A DNA stretch of 25,424 nt, taken from a virus. Every line of letters begins with the position of its first letter. Position 1 is the stretch's first letter. Below are positions 1 to 7,071 of this stretch, piece by piece. The stretch spans positions 1-25,424 of IMG/VR virus record IMGVR_UViG_3300037110_000209; one strand, 5' to 3'. The position numbers were made by a program, and so were the translations under genes. Below the pieces are notes generated by a model. That model did no database searches. It was given only the letters and a program-made list of their open reading frames with translations, and was not told the DNA's origin.

Positions 1-8
1 GTTTCCAT
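1..8 (-). CDS. Start of a gene cut by the window edge
   Basis: An ATG on the minus strand at position 8 reads Met-Glu and then leaves the window. It is preceded by a strong Shine-Dalgarno sequence, AGGAGGA at 16-22, seven bases from the ATG, and it follows a terminator at 51-84. Most genes in this window have A-rich leaders without such a site, so this downstream gene may be translated at a high level. Nothing can be said about the product. Confidence 0.55.
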
Positions 9-50
9 AATAATTTCCTCCTAATTTTTGTTTAGTAATTATTTTTATTT

Positions 51-84
51 TAAAAAGCCTGACTGATTAGAACAATCAGTCAGG
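51..84 (-). terminator. Rho-independent terminator after the 65-residue gene
   Basis: An 11-bp perfect stem (58-68 with 74-84, arm CCTGACTGATT) closes a 5-base loop. Read on the minus strand it is followed by CTTTTTAAAAT. It sits 33 bases past the stop codon of the 118-315 gene and before the next start codon, as expected for an intrinsic terminator. Confidence 0.85.
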
Positions 85-117
85 TCGAGAAGCTGAAAGA
101 ATAGCAACAAACTTGTG

Positions 118-315
118 CTATCTTTCTATTAAACCGTTTAGGATATCATTTTTCTGAAACTTTCTAATATCAGGATGTCCTTCTATTTTAGAACATGAAT
201 AATATCTTACCTTTTCGCCATCAATATTTTTAGAAATATATCTAAAATAATTAACAACCCAAATTGAATCTTCAAAAATGAATTTAGCGCCTGATTTAAT
301 GTTTTTTGTTTTCAT
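118..315 (-). CDS. Small hypothetical protein, 65 residues
   Basis: I do not recognise the family. The product is a basic 65-residue protein with no signal peptide and no membrane segment. It begins MKTKNIKSGAKFIFEDSIWV and has an aromatic core (WVVNYFRYI, residues 19-27). The gene stands alone as a transcription unit: it is preceded by the 135-bp repeat that carries a promoter (309-443) and is followed by a terminator at 51-84. Its start codon lies inside the repeat, so its leader and first bases are identical to those of the 17441-17791 gene. The two proteins share only the first residues (MK) and are otherwise unrelated by eye. Being expressed from the same promoter as the deazaguanine operon suggests the same timing, but gives no function. 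Confidence 0.75.
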   Translation of the reverse strand: MKTKNIKSGAKFIFEDSIWVVNYFRYISKNIDGEKVRYYSCSKIEGHPDIRKFQKNDILNGLIER

Positions 316-350
316 AATTTTTGCTATTTTTTTAATTGTTTTTAATGACG

Positions 351-380
351 TAAATATACAACTTATATTTTTAAAAACCT
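351..380 (-). promoter_or_regulatory. Promoter of the 65-residue gene (copy 1)
   Basis: On the minus strand the box TATATTTA (351-358) lies 36 bases upstream of the start codon. It is preceded by GTTTTTAAAAATATAAGTTG. The same box precedes the genes starting at 9302, 13503, 17791, 21969 and 24397. It fits the TAnnTTT core of Bacteroidota -7 elements, so a phage promoter read by the host polymerase is inferred. Confidence 0.6.
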
Positions 381-386
381 AATAAT

Positions 387-425
387 TTATCAATTATTTT
401 TAAAAAAGTTTTAATTAATTGATAA
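387..425. promoter_or_regulatory. Operator-like 10-bp inverted repeat upstream of the promoter
   Basis: The arms TTATCAATTA (387-396) and TAATTGATAA (416-425) are exact reverse complements separated by 19 bases, that is, about two helical turns between equivalent points of each arm. They lie just upstream of the -33 region. The identical pair occurs at 17863-17872 and 17892-17901. The spacing and position suit a dimeric activator or repressor, but the very AT-rich context makes chance palindromes more likely than usual. Confidence 0.35.
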
Positions 426-462
426 TCAGATATTTATATAATTCACCATCGCCTATATGTAA

Positions 463-496
463 CAAAAAACAGGTCACCTCGCATGGAGGAACCTGT
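463..496 (-). terminator. Terminator of the recombination operon
   Basis: On the minus strand ACAGGT (from 496) pairs with ACCTGT (ending 469), with an inner CCTC/GAGG stem, and is directly followed by TTTTTTGTT. It lies 24 bases past the stop codon of the gene ending at 521 and closes the long operon that begins near 9302. Confidence 0.8.
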
Positions 497-520
497 CACC
501 ATTACAGGAAAGGAAGTTAA

Positions 521-838
521 CTAACTTGAAATATGCCATACATACTCATATCCTGAACTGAAATATTTTTCCTGTTTCATCAAATCCATTATTTTCGTAA
601 TAATCATGTCATCACGTTGATTCTTATTCATCTGCTGTACAGAAAGTGAATCAGTTTTGACTATTTCAGTAATATCAGCACCATTAACGATATGCCAGTC
701 TCCCATACCTTTGGCTGTTACAAACTTGTTTACTGCGAAATAATAAAGAGTATCTTCTCTGTTATCTGGATGGTAAATCTCAAGCACCTTAACTTGTGCT
801 TGATTCAATGCACTAATAACATCTGTCTTTCTAATCAT
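521..838 (-). CDS. Hypothetical protein, 105 residues
   Basis: I do not recognise this protein. It has no signal peptide, membrane segment or metal-binding motif. The first half is predicted by eye to be mixed alpha/beta and includes a tryptophan-containing segment (GMGDWHIVNGADI, residues 44-56). The second half is mostly polar helix (residues 65-92). The start at 838 overlaps the end of the 831-1154 gene by 8 bases, which suggests translational coupling. It is the last gene of the recombination operon: a terminator follows at 463-496. A late position in that operon hints at a nucleic-acid role, but nothing in the sequence proves it. Confidence 0.75.
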   Translation of the reverse strand: MIRKTDVISALNQAQVKVLEIYHPDNREDTLYYFAVNKFVTAKGMGDWHIVNGADITEIVKTDSLSVQQMNKNQRDDMIITKIMDLMKQEKYFSSGYEYVWHISS

Positions 839-1154
839 TGGTTCTATCTTTATATTGTTTAAACTCGTTTATTCTTTTATTTACAGGTATTCTGAGGTCA
901 TGAGCTCGTTTTTTAAAATAATTCACTTTTTCTTCCTTAGACCAAGTAGCTGTTTTTAAAATTGTCGCTGATTTACATTGCTTAACCTTTATTAAGTATG
1001 TTAAAGGTTGCTCACATTCAACACACACAAATTCCTTATTTTGGATGAGAAATTGAGGGTTTTTGTATTCACTATAATACGCTGTAAGACTAAAATCAAC
1101 GTCAAAGATTCTGCCCTTTCTGGAGCATTTTTCGTTATCACACTGCACTTTCAT
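831..1154 (-). CDS. Small zinc-ribbon-like protein, 107 residues
   Basis: The N-terminal half carries two cysteine pairs, CDNEKC (C5, C10) and CVEC (C44, C47), spaced as in a zinc ribbon or treble-clef fold. The C-terminal third is strongly basic (KEEKVNYFKKRAHDLRIPVN and following, residues 73-107), which would suit nucleic-acid contact. The family itself is not recognised. It sits between two other small genes at the end of the recombination operon: it starts one base before the stop of the 1156-1374 gene region and overlaps the next gene by 8 bases. A DNA- or RNA-binding accessory protein is the simplest guess. Confidence 0.75.
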   Translation of the reverse strand: MKVQCDNEKCSRKGRIFDVDFSLTAYYSEYKNPQFLIQNKEFVCVECEQPLTYLIKVKQCKSATILKTATWSKEEKVNYFKKRAHDLRIPVNKRINEFKQYKDRTND

Positions 1155-1155
1155 T

Positions 1156-1374
1156 TTACCAGGATATTTTTGTTAATTTTTCATATCTTGACACTTGAGC
1201 CAGGCAATCAAGTTCATATCCTTTTGATATTAAGTATTGCTCATTTGAATAATTAATTTCCATAATAATACTTGTTTGTCCATGCTCGCATGCAAGTTCA
1301 ATAAAAGTATTTAAATTTTGATTCTTTTCCTTAATATTATTAAGGGTTCTGATACGAGATTCTTTTGCTGTCAT
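1156..1374 (-). CDS. Small hypothetical protein, 72 residues
   Basis: The protein is of unknown family. It begins with a charged helix (MTAKESRIRTLNNIKEKNQN) followed by a second segment containing CEHGQTSIIMEINYSNEQYL (residues 29-48) and a short tail ending KLTKISW. There is no signal peptide and no membrane segment. It lies 21 bases downstream of the RuvC-like gene and one base before the zinc-ribbon-like gene, so it is clearly part of the same operon. Only the tight packing, the open frame and the A-rich leader support it as a gene. Confidence 0.7.
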   Translation of the reverse strand: MTAKESRIRTLNNIKEKNQNLNTFIELACEHGQTSIIMEINYSNEQYLISKGYELDCLAQVSRYEKLTKISW

Positions 1375-1395
1375 AATTTTACGTTTTAATTATTA

Positions 1396-1926
1396 TTATA
1401 AATTTTTTCTACGAGCATATTGGGCAATTAGAATTGCGTCAATCATACCATCATGCTCTTTAGTGCAACGTTCCGTTGGTAGGAAATTTATCTTTGGGAA
1501 CAATCTCTTAGCAGCAATAAGACTTGTAGCTTTTGTATCTATCTTATATTTTGGCATACCTTTCTTATCTTTCTTGCCAGTAGTTATTAATACTGGCTTG
1601 ACTCCTGACCACATCTCCTTCTGCCATATTTTGGGTGGTACTTTAGTAAAAGGTAAACTACAACATTTAATAACAGCATCTAATTGTCCACATCCAAATC
1701 CGAATGTGAAGTTACTTCCGGCCGATGCACCAAAAATAGAATGTACATCTTCAATACATACATGTACTTTATTCACTTCATCATAAGCCGAAAGGATATG
1801 AAAGATATTTTCAATATCTATTTCTCCTTTAGCAATCAGAGGCATTTTAAAAATATTAATTTTATCCCCTGTAATAATTGCTATTCCTCCCTGAAGTCCT
1901 GGGTCTATTCCTATATACGTCTTCAT
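1396..1926 (-). CDS. RuvC-like Holliday junction resolvase
   Basis: The protein has the RNase H-like fold signature of RuvC-type resolvases. The first strand is YIGIDPGLQGGIA with D8; the second acidic site is CIEDVH with E59 and D60; the last is HDGMIDAILIAQYA with D159 and D163. A glycine-rich segment (FGASAGSNFTFGFGCGQ, residues 65-81) follows the second site as in RuvC. At 176 residues it matches the family length of 150-190. It would cut four-way junctions made by the RecA encoded upstream, before packaging by the terminase. It starts one base after the stop of the nuclease gene, in the same operon. Family membership is clear; whether it acts on junctions, flaps or both is not. Confidence 0.85.
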   Translation of the reverse strand: MKTYIGIDPGLQGGIAIITGDKINIFKMPLIAKGEIDIENIFHILSAYDEVNKVHVCIEDVHSIFGASAGSNFTFGFGCGQLDAVIKCCSLPFTKVPPKIWQKEMWSGVKPVLITTGKKDKKGMPKYKIDTKATSLIAAKRLFPKINFLPTERCTKEHDGMIDAILIAQYARRKNL

Positions 1927-1927
1927 A

Positions 1928-2689
1928 TTATTTAAGAATTTGATTAAATCCTTGGTCTCCTTTGAGGAGGGTTAAAGGTATTAAATAATCTGTAAATTTG
2001 TTATCAATTTTTTGGTTTGGAATCTTACATTGATACCATTTATGTAAGGAATAAATGTAATAATCTTTCTCGAAATAATCCGGGACAGCTATACTGTCCT
2101 GACCCATATATCTCATCTTTTTATAATTAGGGATAGCAAGTTCCTCACTATCGTTCTGTGGTTCTGGATCCCCTCTTTCAACCGCGACGCTTAATTCTAT
2201 AGCAAGTTCCTCACTATCGTACTGTGGTATATAGTTGTATTTATCATCTGAAAATTCTACCCTTGTTATAATCAATATTGAATCATATTTAATGGCAAGT
2301 TGACGTACATTATTTTCAAGATTTCTCCATGCAACCCTATTCATCTCAGGGAACTGAGGTGCTATATTCAAATAGCAAAAGCACAAACGCTCAGCTGTAG
2401 AGTTCCACCTCATATCATCAGCAGGTATTAAATGTCCCTGGTCCCAGCCACTGTTAGAATAATCATTATTATGTGCCATATTGATACCCATCGTGTCGCT
2501 GCTCCAGAAATGTGAATATCGTTCTATCACGTGTTTATTCACTTTACCCCTTGTAAGTATATAAGCAGTAAATATCGGAACCTTATTTACTGTGTCAAAT
2601 TCGACCTCAAAATACGGATTATTAATAAATACCTGACCAAAGGTATTTACCGAAAGAAATAACGTCAAAATAAGCAAATTTATTCTCAT
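1928..2689 (-). CDS. Exported DNA/RNA non-specific endonuclease (NucA/Serratia type)
   Basis: The core of the beta-beta-alpha metal nuclease family is visible: WDQGHLIPADDMRWN replaces the usual DRGH motif with the general-base histidine kept, and LNIAPQ supplies the magnesium-binding asparagine, followed by WRNLENNVR. I chose the start at 2689 because it gives a good signal peptide (MRINLLILTLFLSVNTFG, then Q) and lies just after the sbcC stop at 2694. A start at 2722 also exists, with AAAGGA upstream, but adds eleven residues that spoil the signal and overlaps sbcC by 29 bases. An exported nuclease inside a recombination operon is odd. It could degrade host DNA at the envelope, or block a competing phage. 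An in-frame 66-bp duplication adds a second DSEELAI segment. Confidence 0.8.
   Translation of the reverse strand: MRINLLILTLFLSVNTFGQVFINNPYFEVEFDTVNKVPIFTAYILTRGKVNKHVIERYSHFWSSDTMGINMAHNNDYSNSGWDQGHLIPADDMRWNSTAERLCFCYLNIAPQFPEMNRVAWRNLENNVRQLAIKYDSILIITRVEFSDDKYNYIPQYDSEELAIELSVAVERGDPEPQNDSEELAIPNYKKMRYMGQDSIAVPDYFEKDYYIYSLHKWYQCKIPNQKIDNKFTDYLIPLTLLKGDQGFNQILK
2133..2228. repeat. In-frame 30-bp direct repeat inside the nuclease gene
   Basis: Positions 2133-2162 and 2199-2228 match at 29 of 30 bases. The offset is 66 bases, exactly 22 codons, so the reading frame is kept and the residues DSEELAI occur twice. It looks like a recent tandem duplication in a surface loop between conserved nuclease elements. 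Confidence 0.9.
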
Positions 2690-2693
2690 ATTT

Positions 2694-4691
2694 CTAATAT
2701 TTAAGTATTCTACTAACTCCATTTTCCTTTACTATCACTATGCAATCAGTTTTCGTACTATCATGAGCTACATGAGTTGTAATAAACACCGACTTCTTAA
2801 TATTACTTAATGATTTGATGAGCGACCTAATACCAAGTCCATCTACTGATTCAAGTATCTCATCAACCCAACATATATTCAAACCACCCGTTTTTGATGT
2901 AGAATTAATCAATGATTGAATCGCTAATATGACACTAAACTCGATTCGAGCCTTCTCACCACCGCTCAATTTATTGAAGCTTCCTGCATCTATTCCATTA
3001 CGAAGAACTTGAGCAGTGATATTTTCCTTAAGACGTCCGTCTGACAGTACCTTATATCCTTCAAGTCTTATCTGAAGATTAGCACCCATCTTACCAAGAT
3101 ACATATTTGAATATCCCTGAATAATTGACAGCGACTGATTGGTCAAGTGACTGTAGAACCTTTTAAATAATCCCTGCCATTGCTTCAGGTTCATAATCGT
3201 CTCATCCTGTACTTCTATAAGGTTTGATTTTTTAATGATTTCTACCTCTACTTCTTTAATCTTAGCTTCCAGCTCAGTCTTACGAGCATTACTATTAGAT
3301 TTCTTAACATCTGTGATAGATTTTTGAAATGATTCTATTTGCTTATTAGCATTATCAATATTTTGTTTTAAAAATGATATATCATTTTCTGTTTTACGGA
3401 TAATAAGTTCTTGTGTTGCTATGTCCTGTTCATATTTGGTCACTTGACACTCGAGATCTTTCTTCATCTTACGGAACTTCATAAGCTCTTCCTCGTATGA
3501 TTTCCGTTCAGTATCTAATTTATTTATTTTCGTATTAATAGATGACATTTCAGTCCCTACCTTTTCAATTTCCTTACTGATTTCACCAAGTGCCTGCTCA
3601 ATTACAGGAATATTCTTTTTAGATTCATTAATATCTATTTTACTATCACCAGGAAGAAATTGAAATTTACATTTAGGACATGATACAGATGAGGAAAGAT
3701 TCTTTTTAATTTCACCCATCAAATCATTATAATCAGATATACTGTTGAATAAGGTGTTCTTTTGCTGACGCAACTTTACATTGCTTTCATCCAGTTTATG
3801 GGATTCAGTTCTAATCCTTTCCAGCTCTTCATCATATTTGATATCCTTCAGGTTCTCTATGTTCTTTAAAGTAACCTGCATCCCATGTTTGTAGGTCTTT
3901 ATAATATCATTTATACTGAGTATATAGGATTGCTTCCGTTCAATTTCAGTATTGCTCTTAATTATAACAGCTTTACAGTTATCAATAGATTCATTAATTT
4001 GCTTAATCTTCTCTTCCTGTTCAGATTTAAAGGTATTATCAACATTTAATAAATCTTCTTTATATACATCTATCTTAGAATTAAAAGAAACGACATTAAT
4101 ATTATGACCATCCAATACCTTTTGCTCATCAGCAATATCCTTATCAATCAACTTTTCAATACCATCCAACTTATCTACATTACTGAACCTTGCGATAAGG
4201 TCTTTTTTATCAGAATCTGAAGATGAGAAGAACGACACATATTTCTCCTTATTGATTAGATAATAATTTTGAACATCCTCTCTCGAGATACCGATTATAG
4301 AAAGTATCAAATCATTCCCTGCATTTATAGAAGCAAATGACTGAGGTTTCCCGTTCAGAAATACTTCCAATTTCGACGATTTCTTTAGAAATAAGGAACG
4401 AACTATTCTCAACTGTACTTTGCTACCACTATTAACAAAACCTGCCTCAATCTCACAAAATTCATCTCCTGTGGTTATCAGTTCATTATCCTTTACTTTG
4501 CGTATGGAATTGCCAAGTAAGATATAATTCATAGCTTCCTCCAGTGCTGACTTCCCTGATCCATTACTTTCAGCATTGTCATCACTGTTATTGATTCCAG
4601 TTATCAAGAACGGAATATTATTTACAAAAATGTAGTGCTCTTCACGAAACGATAACCAGTTTTTCAGCTTTATATATTCAGGATACCACAT
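2694..4691 (-). CDS. sbcC: SbcC/Rad50-like recombination ATPase (T4 gp46-like)
   Basis: The 665-residue protein has the Rad50/SbcC layout. The N-terminal ATP-binding half contains Walker A ESNGSGKSAL (residues 41-50). Long coiled coils run on both sides of a zinc hook, CPKC (C338, C341). The C-terminal half has the ABC signature KLSGGEKARIEFS, a Walker B region CWVDEILES and the H-loop TTHVAHD. The length is close to T4 gp46 (about 560) rather than bacterial SbcC (about 1050). With the SbcD-like nuclease it should form a complex that resects DNA ends to load RecA. It follows a 30-residue ORF in the operon and is followed by the exported nuclease. The Walker B segment lacks the usual proline (DEP), as in gp46. 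Confidence 0.92.
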   Translation of the reverse strand: MWYPEYIKLKNWLSFREEHYIFVNNIPFLITGINNSDDNAESNGSGKSALEEAMNYILLGNSIRKVKDNELITTGDEFCEIEAGFVNSGSKVQLRIVRSLFLKKSSKLEVFLNGKPQSFASINAGNDLILSIIGISREDVQNYYLINKEKYVSFFSSSDSDKKDLIARFSNVDKLDGIEKLIDKDIADEQKVLDGHNINVVSFNSKIDVYKEDLLNVDNTFKSEQEEKIKQINESIDNCKAVIIKSNTEIERKQSYILSINDIIKTYKHGMQVTLKNIENLKDIKYDEELERIRTESHKLDESNVKLRQQKNTLFNSISDYNDLMGEIKKNLSSSVSCPKCKFQFLPGDSKIDINESKKNIPVIEQALGEISKEIEKVGTEMSSINTKINKLDTERKSYEEELMKFRKMKKDLECQVTKYEQDIATQELIIRKTENDISFLKQNIDNANKQIESFQKSITDVKKSNSNARKTELEAKIKEVEVEIIKKSNLIEVQDETIMNLKQWQGLFKRFYSHLTNQSLSIIQGYSNMYLGKMGANLQIRLEGYKVLSDGRLKENITAQVLRNGIDAGSFNKLSGGEKARIEFSVILAIQSLINSTSKTGGLNICWVDEILESVDGLGIRSLIKSLSNIKKSVFITTHVAHDSTKTDCIVIVKENGVSRILKY

Positions 4692-4735
4692 ATATTATCT
4701 ATTGTTTCAGGAATTTGTATGTCTCTTTAATATTA

Positions 4736-4828
4736 TTAATCCTCAACTTCATCTTTTTGTTTTTCTGCCATGATTCTTAGACAATAATAGATGCCTAAAG
4801 TAATTGGAATCACCACAAGACAACACAT
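4736..4828 (-). CDS. 30-residue membrane microprotein between recA and sbcC
   Basis: An open frame of 30 codons fills most of the gap between recA (stop at 4849) and sbcC (start at 4691). It reads MCCLVVIPITLGIYYCLRIM followed by AEKQKDEVED, that is, one hydrophobic segment of about 17 residues and a charged tail. A GTG at 4846 could extend it by six residues (VNICGI). It is the same length and build as the ORF at 5906-5998 on the other side of recA, although the sequences do not resemble each other. It may be a small inner-membrane protein. A chance ORF cannot be excluded for such a short frame; the gap would otherwise be an unusually long spacer in this tightly packed operon. Confidence 0.45.
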   Translation of the reverse strand: MCCLVVIPITLGIYYCLRIMAEKQKDEVED

Positions 4829-4848
4829 TAATATACCACAAATATTCA

Positions 4849-5895
4849 CTATAACAAATTTAATAATTTGTTCAATAATTTAGTCTTTATTTCATCATAT
4901 AATTCAGGGTTGTCTTTGAGTATTTCCTTACTGGAATCAGCACCCTGTCCTAATTTGACATCACCATAAGAATACCAGCTACCTGACTTCTTAATGATAC
5001 CGACCTTTTCATCCGACGCCATATCAAGTATTTCACGATAAACATCTATTCCTGCTCCATATTCAATCTGAAATTCAGCTTGACGAAAGGGTGCGAACGT
5101 CTTATTTTTTATGACTTTTACCTTAGTCTTAGAAGCCAAAAAAACTTCTCCGTCTTTTTCATAACCAGTTCTACGTACATCAACACGTATTGATGCATAG
5201 AATTTCAGAGCATTACCACCAGTTGTAATTTCAGGAGAACCGAACATCACACCGATTTTATCCCTTAATTGATTGATAAATATTACTATACAATCATTCT
5301 TAAAGATAGTGCTGTTGAGCTTTCGCATAGCCTGAGACATCAATCTCGCGTGCAGTCCCATCTTACTTTCACCGAACTCACCATCAATTTCAGCTTTCGG
5401 AGTAAGGGCAGCAACAGAGTCAATGACCACAATCTTTACCTGTCCAGACTTTATAAGTTCTTCTGCTGTCGTAAGAGCTTGTTCACCATTATCAGGCTGG
5501 GTAAAAATGAACATCTTTTCCGAAAGATCCACACCAAGTGCTTCTGCATAAATAGCATCAAAGGCATGCTCAGCATCTATAACAGCACAAGGATAACCTT
5601 CCTTCTGAGCTTCCACAATAGCATGCAGAGCAAGTGTTGTTTTGCCTGATGACTCCGGACCATATAATTCAACTATTCTTCCACATGGCCATCCTCCACC
5701 TAATGCAAGATCAAATCCAACTGATCCACTGGATATACGATTAATACTTTTATCAGCTTGAGCTCTGAAGTCTACAATTGTACCCTTACCAAAATTCTTA
5801 TCAATATTTGCTATTGCCATTTCAAGACGTTTGTTATCAACTTGTACTGAAGGTTTGGATTCTTTTTCCTGTTTAATCTGTGATTTGTGTATCAT
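4849..5895 (-). CDS. recA: RecA recombinase
   Basis: This is a full-length bacterial-type RecA of 348 residues, not the shorter UvsX type. Walker A is [12 protein letters not shown] (residues 79-90). Walker B is [12 protein letters not shown]. Loop L1 ([20 protein letters not shown]) and loop L2 ([20 protein letters not shown]) are both present, followed by the family segment [17 protein letters not shown]. The C-terminal domain with [14 protein letters not shown] is intact, but the long acidic tail of many bacterial RecA proteins is missing and the end is [10 protein letters not shown]. It would form filaments on single strands and drive strand exchange, with resection by the SbcC/SbcD pair and junction cutting by the RuvC-like protein, all in the same operon. 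Confidence 0.97.
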   Translation of the reverse strand: MIHKSQIKQEKESKPSVQVDNKRLEMAIANIDKNFGKGTIVDFRAQADKSINRISSGSVGFDLALGGGWPCGRIVELYGPESSGKTTLALHAIVEAQKEGYPCAVIDAEHAFDAIYAEALGVDLSEKMFIFTQPDNGEQALTTAEELIKSGQVKIVVIDSVAALTPKAEIDGEFGESKMGLHARLMSQAMRKLNSTIFKNDCIVIFINQLRDKIGVMFGSPEITTGGNALKFYASIRVDVRRTGYEKDGEVFLASKTKVKVIKNKTFAPFRQAEFQIEYGAGIDVYREILDMASDEKVGIIKKSGSWYSYGDVKLGQGADSSKEILKDNPELYDEIKTKLLNKLLNLL

Positions 5896-5905
5896 TTTTA
5901 TTTTT

Positions 5906-5998
5906 TTAATTTGTTTTTTTACTGAAACTATCTACATCGTGGTGTATTACTATTAATGTAATGCTAATAAGAACGATTAGAATTAATCCTTGTGTCAT
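5906..5998 (-). CDS. 30-residue membrane microprotein between sbcD and recA
   Basis: The start codon overlaps the sbcD stop as ATGA (5995-5998), the coupling used elsewhere in this genome. The frame reads [20 protein letters not shown] followed by [10 protein letters not shown]: one strong hydrophobic segment (residues 4-18) and a short polar tail, 30 residues in all. The stop lies 10 bases before the recA start. The coupling makes it a better candidate than most frames of this size. Its function is unknown; it could anchor a partner to the membrane or act as a small toxin-like or regulatory peptide. Confidence 0.55.
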   Translation of the reverse strand: MTQGLILIVLISITLIVIHHDVDSFSKKTN

Positions 5999-7020
5999 TT
6001 TAATTGTTTTTTAAGGTATTTCAATCCCACAGCAGGGTCACTAATCCCATTACTTTCACAAAATTTTCCGAACTGATTGATTATCTCAGTATTATTGAAC
6101 TCTATCACCTCGTCGTTCTCGGCTTGTTCAATAGAACCATCAATATCATCATTCTTACGTTTCACATCGATTCCAAGTGAACGGTACTTATCTATATCTA
6201 TTGAATCTACAGCAGTCTTATCTCCTACAAATTCAAATCGAATATTATTTCCTGAACTCATGTGTTGGACAGCTAATTTATCAATGTCCTTAAGATTAAG
6301 CTTCTTCAAATCTATCACAACCTTATGATATTCCTTAAACTTAGATTTGATAAACTTTGTACTGAGATCGTCATATAAAACAGTGAATCCCTTTTCAGTG
6401 TCCTCACCGAAATTATTCTGAGCAATGCTACCTATATAAATCCCATTCCTGTCGTGATAATGACCTGAAAAGACAGCGTTAAATTTCTTAAACATACTCA
6501 ACTTAATGTCACTATCCACGATACTTCCATCATTATTCTTAGCACCCGTTACACCCTGATGTATTAATAAAACATTCCTTTCATCCTTAATAGGCTCGCA
6601 TTGATTCAACTTTTCAAGAAATAATTTATCTTCAAAATAAGGAATTAAATGGATATTAATAATATCTTTATCAACAAAACACATACAAGAATAATCTCTA
6701 ATCAATTTAAAATTGGGAAAATTATCAAATGGATCAAGATAACTGTCTAAAGAATTTAGATCTACTTTATCATGATTTCCAGGGAAAGCTATCAACTCAA
6801 CATTAGCTTCCTTAAACATATTAAGGATTTCAATAAAGAATACAAGAACTGACAGTTCCTGCGATTTTCTTGCCTGAAAAACATCTCCCAATAGTATTAC
6901 CTTATTAATCTCTAATTTATTTGCAAGGGCAAGCATTTGTACTACCAAATCTCTTATTTGGTCTAAATTTCTTTTATCAATATGCCAGTCGGTCGTCAAT
7001 ATAACTATTGGTTGCTTCAT
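5995..7020 (-). CDS. sbcD: SbcD/Mre11-like nuclease (T4 gp47-like)
   Basis: All calcineurin-like phosphoesterase motifs are present: DWH (D11, H13), GD (LLGDVFQAR, D46), GNHD (FPGNHDK, residues 79-85), the HQG histidine (LLIHQGVTG) and GHYH (FSGHYHDRNG). The 341-residue length fits phage gp47/SbcD proteins. The C-terminal region (residues 230-341) would hold the DNA-capping and SbcC-binding parts. It should be the manganese-dependent nuclease partner of the SbcC-like ATPase encoded two genes downstream, with recA between them, so the two subunits are not adjacent as they usually are. Its stop overlaps the next microprotein start by ATGA. Confidence 0.93.
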   Translation of the reverse strand: MKQPIVILTTDWHIDKRNLDQIRDLVVQMLALANKLEINKVILLGDVFQARKSQELSVLVFFIEILNMFKEANVELIAFPGNHDKVDLNSLDSYLDPFDNFPNFKLIRDYSCMCFVDKDIINIHLIPYFEDKLFLEKLNQCEPIKDERNVLLIHQGVTGAKNNDGSIVDSDIKLSMFKKFNAVFSGHYHDRNGIYIGSIAQNNFGEDTEKGFTVLYDDLSTKFIKSKFKEYHKVVIDLKKLNLKDIDKLAVQHMSSGNNIRFEFVGDKTAVDSIDIDKYRSLGIDVKRKNDDIDGSIEQAENDEVIEFNNTEIINQFGKFCESNGISDPAVGLKYLKKQLK

Positions 7021-7036
7021 CTTTTATATATTTAAT

Positions 7037-7061
7037 AGGGGTTGTCATGATGACAACCCCT
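7037..7061. other. Strong intergenic hairpin before sbcD, no U-tract
   Basis: A 12-bp perfect inverted repeat (arm AGGGGTTGTCAT, 7037-7048 with 7050-7061) is centred on one base and fills the gap between the single-strand-binding gene and sbcD. On neither strand is it followed by a run of T (the minus-strand continuation is ATTAAATATATAAAAG). It may be an mRNA stabiliser or processing site that sets a high level for the upstream gene relative to sbcD, or a weak attenuator. Confidence 0.55.
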
Positions 7062-7071
7062 ATAATCAACA

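Larger units (their letters stand above)
309..443. repeat. 135-bp perfect direct repeat, copy 1 (promoter and leader)
   Basis: Positions 309-443 are identical, base for base, to 17785-17919, in the same orientation. The repeat covers the start codon of the minus-strand gene at 315, its A/T-rich leader, a TATATTTA promoter box and an upstream 10-bp inverted repeat. The identity stops sharply at both ends. A shorter, diverged third copy of the upstream part is found at 21441-21480. Confidence 0.95.

Noticed and set aside
5269-5649. Open frame of 126 codons on the plus strand opposite recA
   Set aside because: It lies entirely opposite the conserved RecA coding sequence, has no promoter or family signature, and its composition follows from the antisense of RecA.
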